This document shows, piece after piece, positions 7,277 through 12,113 of a DNA stretch of 12,113 nucleotides (its first letter is position 1; each line of letters opens with the position of its first letter). Source of the DNA: CAVSWN01 sp046728115 (lineage in GTDB: Bacteria > Acidobacteriota > Vicinamibacteria > Vicinamibacterales > CAVVIG01); NCBI GenBank assembly GCA_046728115.1, contig JBKPDW010000629.1:1-12113 (forward strand), read 5' to 3'. Made by a program: the position numbers and the translations under genes. The notes below the pieces were generated by a model. The model was not told the origin of the DNA and ran no database searches. It saw nothing but the letters and a program-made list of their open reading frames with translations.

Positions 7277-8188
7277 ATGAGGCCAACCGCGCTTGCGATC
7301 ATTTTCCTCGCACTACGGCCTTTGTCTGCAGCGCCGCCGCAGTCGACCACAGCGCCGCCACAGACTGCGTGGGGCGATCCTGATTTCAGCGGCCTCTGGA
7401 ACTACGCGACGATGACGCCGCTCGAGCGCCCGCGCGCGTTCGCCGACAAAGCGATGCTGTCGGCCGAGGAAGCGAGCGCGTACGAGCGGCAGACGAACGA
7501 GCGCCAGGCGGCCACCAACAACACCGCCGGGCCCGACTGGTGGGACCCCGGCACGCGCGCGCTGACGGGCCGAAGGACGTCGTTGATCGTCGACCCCGCA
7601 AACGGACGGCTGCCGCCGCTGACGCCCGACGCCGAAAAACAGGCCGCCGCCCGCGCGCAGGCACAGCGCCGCGGCCCGGAAGAAGGGCCCGAGGATCTCG
7701 GGTTGAACGTGCGGTGCCTCAACTGGTCGACTGCCGGTCCGCCGATGCTGCCCGGTGTCTACAACAACAACGTCCAGTTCGTGCAGACCCGCGACTACGT
7801 GGTGATCGTCAACGAAATGATTCATGACGCACGCATCGTGCCGATGGACGGGCATCCCCACGGCCCGATGCGGCGGTGGATGGGCGACTCGCGCGGCCGC
7901 TGGGAGGGCGCGTCGCTGGTCGTCGACACTGTCGGTTTCACCGACAAGACGCGATTTCGCGGCGCAGACGATCGCCTGCATATCGTCGAGCGCTTCACGC
8001 GTATCGATGCGGATACGATCGAGTATCGGTTCACGGTCGACGATCCGACTATCTGGTCTGCGCCGTGGACGGCGATGTTTCCGCTGCACAAGACGGCGGG
8101 GCTGATGTACGAGTACGCGTGTCACGAAGGCAATTTCCGCAGCATCGAGGGCATCCTGCGCGGGGCTCGAACGCAGGACCCCCGTTGA
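7277..8188 (+). CDS. Secreted protein of unknown function, acidobacterial-type family
   Basis: The product is 303 residues. A short signal peptide (M-R-P-T, hydrophobic A-L-A-I-I-F-L-A-L, cleavage near S-A-A at residues 17-19) is followed by a low-complexity P/Q/T linker to about residue 32. The mature domain opens with W-G-D-P-D-F-S-G-L-W-N-Y-A-T, then T-P-L-E-R-P. Later come a short A/Q/R-rich stretch near residues 121-135, a conserved-looking C-L-N-W, P-G-V-Y-N-N-N, and H-D-A-R-I-V-P-M-D-G. It continues with G-D-S-R-G-R-W-E-G-A-S-L-V-V-D-T, a D-T-I-E-Y-R-F-T-V-D-D-P strand, and a terminal Y-A-C-H-E-G-N-F. I recognise this pattern as a large paralogous family of exported proteins in Acidobacteriota without known function; no catalytic signature stands out. 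GAGGA at 7268-7272 is the likely ribosome-binding site, four nt before ATG. Co-transcription with the upstream lactonase is possible (81-nt gap). Confidence 0.85.
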   Translation: MRPTALAIIFLALRPLSAAPPQSTTAPPQTAWGDPDFSGLWNYATMTPLERPRAFADKAMLSAEEASAYERQTNERQAATNNTAGPDWWDPGTRALTGRRTSLIVDPANGRLPPLTPDAEKQAAARAQAQRRGPEEGPEDLGLNVRCLNWSTAGPPMLPGVYNNNVQFVQTRDYVVIVNEMIHDARIVPMDGHPHGPMRRWMGDSRGRWEGASLVVDTVGFTDKTRFRGADDRLHIVERFTRIDADTIEYRFTVDDPTIWSAPWTAMFPLHKTAGLMYEYACHEGNFRSIEGILRGARTQDPR

Positions 8189-8199
8189 GAGAATCGCGG

Positions 8200-8212
8200 G
8201 CGCCGAAGGCGC
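8200..8212. repeat. Inverted repeat, small hairpin after the 303-residue gene
   Basis: GCGCC-GAA-GGCGC forms a perfect 5-bp stem with a 3-nt loop, 11 nt after the stop codon at 8186-8188. No T run follows. It stands 13 nt before a larger hairpin and may be part of the same intergenic element or a 3'-end stabiliser. Confidence 0.4.
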
Positions 8213-8225
8213 GGTGCTTCCGGGC

Positions 8226-8264
8226 AAGCGCTGCCGCTACGTTGTTTCGTTGCGGCTCGCGCTT
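8226..8264. repeat. Long imperfect inverted repeat (possible REP-like element)
   Basis: The two arms are AAGCGC-T-GCCGC-T-ACG and CGT-T-GCGGC-TC-GCGCTT, around the loop TTGTTT. That makes 14 base pairs interrupted by one T/T mismatch and one T/TC internal loop. The 39-nt element lies in the 151-nt space between the unknown secreted protein and the kinase gene. No T run follows on either strand, so it is not a standard intrinsic terminator. It could be a dispersed palindromic element, an mRNA 3'-end structure or a leader structure of the kinase mRNA. Confidence 0.5.
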
Positions 8265-8339
8265 CAGCTGATTGGAAAATTCGACGCGCAGCAAGACAGA
8301 TATGACACCCTCATCCAACCGATCCGAGACTGATCGCCG

Positions 8340-9944
8340 ATGAACGTGCGGCTACCCGCTGAAACAGTGTTGCCGCGCGATCTGTCATCCCGTACGAGTC
8401 TCACCGGACTTCCTCCAGAGCTCCTCGCCCAGTCAGCGCGGCGACTTCGCATCCTGGCACTGCAGTACGCCTTTGTCTTCTTCATGAGCGATCCGCTGCT
8501 GGCGATCCTCTTCCCTGACCAACGAGCGGCATTTGTGGCAAGCGCTCTCCGGTGGGCGCCCTCAGCCGCTTCGATAACGACCGCGCTGGTCGTGACCGCG
8601 TTGACGTTCAGCCGACGCATGGACGTCGGGACCGTGCTCGACATCGGCCTGGTCTTCGAGGTCGTTGGCAGTTTCGGGATTGCCGCAGCGCAGTATCTGG
8701 ACCCGAGTCGGTATGTCCTCGGCCCGCCATGGGTGGGCCTGTCGTGGGTCGCCGTATGGATGATCGGTTTTACGGTTGTTGTCCCAAGCCCACCTCGCAA
8801 GGCCCTGACCGCAGCGCTGGCGTCGGCCGTTTCCGTCCCGCTCGTCGCAGGCATTGCGATGGCGGCCGATTTCACGCCGATCCGCTTGTCGCCAGTGCGC
8901 TTTTTCTTTGTGCTCGTGGTTCCCTATCTCCTCGTTGTCCTCGTGTCGTATATCGGCGCGCGGATTGTCTACAGCCTCGGAACGGAGCTGAAACGTGCGC
9001 AGGAGCTGGGCAGCTACCGTTTGGTCGAACGTCTGAGCCAAGGCGGCATGGGCGAAGTGTGGCGCGCTCGTCACCGCCTACTTGCCCGGCCTGCGGCGAT
9101 CAAGCTGATTCGACCAGAAATGCTTGGCGGCTCGAGTCTCGATCGGCAGAGCGAACTCCGGGCGAGGTTCGAGCGCGAGGCGCAGGCGACTGCATCGTTG
9201 CGTTCGCCCCACACAATCCAGCTGTACGATTTCGGCGTTGCCGAGGACGGCTCGTTCTACTACGTGATGGAGCTGCTCGACGGGTTCGACCTGGAGTCGC
9301 TCGTCGATCGGTTCGGTCCCGTCGCGCCGGACCGTGCGGTCAAGCTGTTGCGCCAAGTCTGTCAGTCGCTCGCCGAGGCACACGCGGAAGGGCTCGTCCA
9401 TCGCGACATCAAGCCAGCAAACGTGTTCGTCTGTCGCTACGGTCGTGAAGTCGATTTCGTGAAAGTTCTGGACTTCGGGCTGGTGAAAGCTGAAGGCGAA
9501 GATCGCGCGACGCAGTTGAGTCTCTCGCGAGATTATCACGTCGGCGGAACGCCGGCTTTCATGGCGCCCGAACAGGTGCTCGGTACTGGTCCAATCGACG
9601 CGCGTTCGGACGTTTACTCCGTCGGTTGTGTCGCCTACTGGCTTCTCACCGGGCAGCTGGTTTTTGCTGGTCGCACGGCAATGGAAACCATGGTCCAGCA
9701 CACGCAGGCGAAACCGGTTCCTCCTTCACAGCGGACAGAATTGAAGATTCCCGAGGCGTTGGACGAGGTGGTCTTGGCATGTCTCGAAAAGGATCCAGGT
9801 CACCGGCCGGCAACGGCGGAGGCGCTCGCCGCGCGCCTGTGCAGCATCGAGGCGACCGGATCATGGACGCAGGATGACGCTCGCCGATGGTGGGACAGCC
9901 ACCATCCAAGAGCATTATCTCGCGCGATGGCCAGCAGTTTCTGA
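8340..9944 (+). CDS. Membrane-anchored serine/threonine protein kinase with N-terminal six-helix domain
   Basis: The product is 534 residues. The first 220 contain about six predicted membrane helices, near residues 38-58, 75-91, 98-119, 130-149, 155-177 and 186-213. A complete Hanks-type kinase domain follows at about residues 226-490. It has the glycine loop G235-G-M-G-E, VAIK-type K255, helix-C E280, H354-R-D-I-K-P-A-N, D378-F-G, A409-P-E and D424-V-Y-S-V-G. All catalytic residues are present, so it should be active and phosphorylate Ser/Thr in the cytoplasm. The order is the reverse of the common bacterial PknB layout, where the kinase comes first and a single helix leads to an outside sensor. 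Here the membrane bundle itself may sense. The tail has W-T-Q-D-D-A-R-R-W-W. No clear Shine-Dalgarno precedes ATG 8340. No cognate phosphatase or FHA-domain gene is adjacent. Confidence 0.93.
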   Translation: MNVRLPAETVLPRDLSSRTSLTGLPPELLAQSARRLRILALQYAFVFFMSDPLLAILFPDQRAAFVASALRWAPSAASITTALVVTALTFSRRMDVGTVLDIGLVFEVVGSFGIAAAQYLDPSRYVLGPPWVGLSWVAVWMIGFTVVVPSPPRKALTAALASAVSVPLVAGIAMAADFTPIRLSPVRFFFVLVVPYLLVVLVSYIGARIVYSLGTELKRAQELGSYRLVERLSQGGMGEVWRARHRLLARPAAIKLIRPEMLGGSSLDRQSELRARFEREAQATASLRSPHTIQLYDFGVAEDGSFYYVMELLDGFDLESLVDRFGPVAPDRAVKLLRQVCQSLAEAHAEGLVHRDIKPANVFVCRYGREVDFVKVLDFGLVKAEGEDRATQLSLSRDYHVGGTPAFMAPEQVLGTGPIDARSDVYSVGCVAYWLLTGQLVFAGRTAMETMVQHTQAKPVPPSQRTELKIPEALDEVVLACLEKDPGHRPATAEALAARLCSIEATGSWTQDDARRWWDSHHPRALSRAMASSF

Positions 9945-9952
9945 TGATCAAG

Positions 9953-9998
9953 GAGCACGGCGCCGAGCGTGCGTTCGAACCAAATCGGCGTCGTGCTC
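9953..9998 (+). terminator. Hairpin just after the kinase gene, possible terminator or 3'-end structure
   Basis: Eight nt after the kinase stop, GAGCACGGCGCC (9953-9964) pairs with GGCGTCGTGCTC (9987-9998) in a 12-bp stem. One pair is a G-U in plus-strand RNA, which would be a C/A mismatch in minus-strand RNA; the loop is 22 nt. The pairing therefore favours the plus strand. No T run follows, so termination would be factor-dependent or the hairpin may only protect the 3' end. The gene on the right is on the other strand, so the position fits a convergent boundary. Confidence 0.45.
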
Positions 9999-10059
9999 AT
10001 GGACCGTGGAGCTGAAGCAACGCGTGGCGGTGCGTCGACTGGTTGACGACCGGCGAGCG

Positions 10060-10215
10060 TCAGGCGCTGCCGATCGGTCGCCCCTGGATGATGTGCACCA
10101 GGAACAGCACGATTGCGATGACGAGCAGGACATGCAGCACGCCGCCGACGGTGTAGGCGGTCATGAATCCCAGAACCCAGAGCAGCAGGCAGAAAACGGC
10201 GATAAACAGCAGCAT
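10060..10215 (-). CDS. Small lmo0937-family membrane protein
   Basis: The product is 51 residues from ATG 10215. Two hydrophobic helices, about residues 1-18 and 26-42, flank a short T-A-Y-T-V-G-G turn. The protein ends H-I-I-Q-G-R-P-I. This matches the lmo0937 family of roughly 50-residue inner-membrane proteins: aromatic-rich first helix, L-G-F, Y-T-x-G-G, H-x-L-L-V-I-A, then I-I-Q-G-R. The function is unknown; in several bacteria members sit near stress-response genes. The frame is open further upstream, to 10260, but a GGAGGTGA sequence five nt before ATG 10215 fixes the start there. The reading direction is opposite to both the kinase and the glucosidase. Confidence 0.85.
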   Translation of the reverse strand: MLLFIAVFCLLLWVLGFMTAYTVGGVLHVLLVIAIVLFLVHIIQGRPIGSA

Positions 10216-10220
10216 ATTGC

Positions 10221-10228
10221 TCACCTCC
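10221..10228 (-). promoter_or_regulatory. Strong Shine-Dalgarno for the lmo0937-family gene
   Basis: On the minus strand GGAGGTGA stands five nt before ATG 10215. It is nearly a full complement of the 16S 3' end and the best ribosome-binding site in the window. It decides the start of this small gene against longer in-frame alternatives and suggests high expression. Confidence 0.8.
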
Positions 10229-10235
10229 GCCTCAT

Positions 10236-10454
10236 TCAGAACGAGCACGATTGCTGCCAACTGGCCGAGGCTGACACCTCGACCGTTTCCCTAGCATCGT
10301 TGATGAAACGCTCGAACACGCTCCGATCTAACACGTGCGCCCACGCGATATCGTGGTGCGCCCTGGTCATCAGTAGTCGGGTCATCGCGTTAACGTCCGC
10401 TCCAACTGCTTTCAGGGCCGCACGATGTTGGGAAAGCGCTAAAGAATCCAGCAT
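10236..10454 (-). CDS. Possible small gene upstream of the lmo0937-family gene, unknown
   Basis: A 72-codon frame runs from ATG 10454 to TGA at 10236-10238 and ends 20 nt before the start of the lmo0937-type gene, so the two could share a transcript. I do not recognise the product. It looks mostly helical and soluble, with A-L-S-Q-H-R-A-A-L-K near the start, T-R-A-H-H-D-I-A-W-A-H in the middle and R-E-T-V-E-V at the end. A hand count gives about 67% G/C at third codon positions against about 46% at second positions, which is coding-like, though weaker than expected for this genome. GAGG lies only three nt before the ATG, a poor ribosome-binding site. It could be a genuine small protein, a decayed gene remnant, or chance. 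Nothing else is supported in the 367 nt between 10216 and 10582 apart from the hairpin at 10337-10361. Confidence 0.3.
   Translation of the reverse strand: MLDSLALSQHRAALKAVGADVNAMTRLLMTRAHHDIAWAHVLDRSVFERFINDARETVEVSASASWQQSCSF
10337..10361. repeat. Inverted repeat, 9-bp hairpin
   Basis: GCGC-CCACG (10337-10345) pairs with CGTGG-T-GCGC (10352-10361) around the loop CGATAT, with a single bulged T. It lies inside the uncertain 72-codon frame. If that frame is not coding, the hairpin could belong to a leader RNA of the minus-strand lmo0937-type gene. Confidence 0.3.
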
Positions 10455-10582
10455 CGGCCTCGATGTTGCAGGGCGCGTTCGGTACCGTCAGCGTCGTTGC
10501 GACACTCACCAGAGGCTCTCGCTGGCGAGGACATGTGTCTGCGGCAAACGCGAGGTCCCACTCGATAGCAGGAAAAGCGCAT

Positions 10583-12113
10583 ATGACAATCAAAAAAGTC
10601 ACCGATGTCACCGAGCAGGCGCGGCTCAACGAAGCGCGTGAAAAGGGCATACCTTGGAAAAAATGGGGTCCCTACCTCAGCGAGCGCCAGTGGGGCACCG
10701 TCCGCGAAGACTACAGCGAGGACGGAAACGCCTGGGACTACTTCACCCACGACCAGTCGCGTTCGCGGGCCTATCGGTGGGGCGAGGACGGGTTGGGAGG
10801 TATCTCCGACGATAAGCAGCTTCTGTGCTTCGCGCTGGCCCTCTGGAACGAACGTGATCCCATCTTGAAAGAGCGGTTGTTCGGACTGACGAACAGCGAA
10901 GGGAATCACGGCGAGGACGTCAAGGAGTACTACTTCTACATCGACAGCACACCCACGCACTCGTACATGAAGTACCTCTACAAGTATCCGCAAGGGGAAT
11001 TCCCCTACCGGAACCTTGCGGAGACGAACCGGCAGCGCTCGCGCGAGGAGCTCGAGTACGAACTGATCGATACGGGAGTCTTCGACGACGACCGGTACTT
11101 CGACGTGTTCGTGGAATACGCGAAGGCTGGTCCGGAAGACATCCTGATCCGGATTACCGCTCACAACCGGGGATCGGAAGCTGCCGGGCTGCGGATCCTG
11201 CCGACGCTGTGGTTCCGGAACACATGGTCCTGGGGCATCGACGACGATCGGAAGCCCGTCCTGCGCGATGCAGGACCGGGCACGATCGACGTCTCGCATC
11301 ATGAGCTCGGCCAGTACATGCTCCAATGCGATGGGCAGCCGGAACTGCTGTTCACGGAGAACGAGAGCAACACCGAGCGCCTCTGGGGGCAGCCGAGCGC
11401 CACGCCGTACGTCAAGGACGCGTTTCATACCTACCTTGTCTCCGGGCGACACGACGCGGTGAATCCTGCCGGCTTCGGCACGAAGGCCGCGGCGCACTAC
11501 AAGCTCGAGGTGCCAGGGGGTGGCAGCCGCACGCTGCGCCTTCGTCTCGCGTCGGCCAAAGCGATGGACGCATTCAAGGACTTCGAGTCGATGTTCCAAC
11601 GCCGAATCGACGAAGCGAACGAGTTCTACGACAGGATCACGCCGCAATCGCTGAACGAGGACGAGCGTCGGGTGCATCGTCAGGCGCTGGCCGGCATGCT
11701 GTGGGGCAAGCAGTTCTACTACTTCGACCTGGAGCAGTGGTTGAGCGAACACAAAAGCCACCCGCTGCTCGAGTCGGCGCGCCCGGGCGTGCGGAACACC
11801 GAGTGGTTTCACATGCTCAATGCCGACGTCATCTCGATGCCGGACAAATGGGAGTATCCGTGGTACGCGGCGTGGGACCTGGCCTTCCACACGGTGTCTC
11901 TGGCGCTGGTCGATTTCGATTTCGCCAAGGATCAGCTCCTGCTGATGCTGCGCAACCTCTACTTCCACCCGAACGGTCAGATTCCGGCCTACGAGTGGAA
12001 CTTCAGCGACGTCAATCCTCCGGTGCACGCCTGGGCGACGCTATTCCTCTACAAGATGGAGCGAACGCTCGGACGTGCCGACCTTCGGTTCCTGGAACGA
12101 TCGTTTCAGGGCC
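10583..12113 (+). CDS. GH63-type glucosidase (MGH1-like), N-terminal 510 codons, cut by the window end
   Basis: The frame runs from ATG 10583 to the window edge without a stop. AGGAAAA at 10570-10576 is a suitable ribosome-binding site. The N-terminal part has W-K-K-W-G-P-Y-L-S-E-R-Q-W-G-T-V-R-E-D-Y at residues 25-44, then W-D-Y-F, R-W-G-E-D-G (65-70) and G-L-T-N-S-E-G-N-H-G-E-D. These are hallmarks of the bacterial glucosidase group related to GH63 mannosyl-oligosaccharide glucosidase. A beta-sandwich domain would occupy roughly the first 330 residues. The (alpha/alpha)6 barrel begins near the Q-A-L-A-G-M-L-W segment. D432 in Y-A-A-W-D-L-A-F is the probable general acid; the second catalytic residue lies beyond the window. 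Full-length relatives are about 880-900 residues by memory. No signal peptide is seen, so it is probably cytoplasmic, acting on alpha-glucosides; the true substrate is unknown. Confidence 0.9.
   Translation, partial: MTIKKVTDVTEQARLNEAREKGIPWKKWGPYLSERQWGTVREDYSEDGNAWDYFTHDQSRSRAYRWGEDGLGGISDDKQLLCFALALWNERDPILKERLFGLTNSEGNHGEDVKEYYFYIDSTPTHSYMKYLYKYPQGEFPYRNLAETNRQRSREELEYELIDTGVFDDDRYFDVFVEYAKAGPEDILIRITAHNRGSEAAGLRILPTLWFRNTWSWGIDDDRKPVLRDAGPGTIDVSHHELGQYMLQCDGQPELLFTENESNTERLWGQPSATPYVKDAFHTYLVSGRHDAVNPAGFGTKAAAHYKLEVPGGGSRTLRLRLASAKAMDAFKDFESMFQRRIDEANEFYDRITPQSLNEDERRVHRQALAGMLWGKQFYYFDLEQWLSEHKSHPLLESARPGVRNTEWFHMLNADVISMPDKWEYPWYAAWDLAFHTVSLALVDFDFAKDQLLLMLRNLYFHPNGQIPAYEWNFSDVNPPVHAWATLFLYKMERTLGRADLRFLERSFQG

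Noticed and set aside
10455..10582. Promoter or riboswitch upstream of the glucosidase.
   Set aside because: Only short, weak palindromes are visible (for example CTCG-CTGG-CGAG); no convincing -35/-10 pair or known riboswitch core was found.
9874..10641. A 255-codon plus-strand frame from the kinase end into the glucosidase start.
   Set aside because: It overlaps three better-supported genes and lies opposite the lmo0937-type gene with its strong ribosome-binding site. The product is low-complexity Gln/His/Ser-rich sequence with no domain.
10439..12028. A 529-codon open frame on the minus strand opposite the glucosidase.
   Set aside because: The plus-strand frame carries clear GH63-type motifs with a ribosome-binding site. 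The antisense product is Arg/Val-rich with no recognisable domain, which is usual for the complement of a GC-rich gene.

Overview
The window is about 12.1 kb of GC-rich bacterial chromosome. Gene content points to Acidobacteriota, possibly Vicinamibacteria. This rests on the DUF1080 tail, the secreted 303-residue protein beginning its mature part with a D-P-D-F-S-G-L-W motif, the membrane-anchored Hanks-type kinase with a WTQDDARRWW tail, and the GH63-type glucosidase. It is an inference from protein style; there is no rRNA or other marker here. I see no tRNA, CRISPR array, insertion sequence, phage gene or attachment site.

Left part (1-3822, + strand): a tightly coupled sugar-catabolic operon. 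The tail of a DUF1080 (3-keto-glycoside hydrolase type) protein overlaps the start of rhamnulokinase (rhaB). rhaB in turn overlaps a fused rhamnulose-1-phosphate aldolase/short-chain dehydrogenase (RhaEW type). Together RhaB and RhaEW would convert L-rhamnulose to dihydroxyacetone phosphate and L-lactate. The isomerase and transporter are not in the window.

Middle (3857-8188): a convergent, minus-strand orphan ModA-like periplasmic binding protein is followed by a divergent plus-strand series of exported proteins. These are an amidohydrolase with a complete set of metal ligands, a Tat-exported lactonase-type beta-propeller 16 nt downstream (probably the same operon), and a secreted protein of unknown function.

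Right part (8189-12113): an intergenic region with two strong hairpins leads into a serine/threonine kinase that has six predicted membrane helices before a complete C-terminal kinase domain. After a 12-bp hairpin come a minus-strand 51-residue lmo0937-type membrane protein with a near-ideal Shine-Dalgarno sequence, and a possible 72-codon gene just upstream of it. The last gene is the first 510 codons of a GH63-type glucosidase, which runs off the end of the window.

Most of the window is ordinary metabolic and envelope gene content. I find no clear new defence or mobile system. The items most worth a second look are the kinase architecture, the unknown secreted protein, the exported hydrolase pair, the orphan ModA-like protein, the intergenic hairpins and the small minus-strand gene pair.
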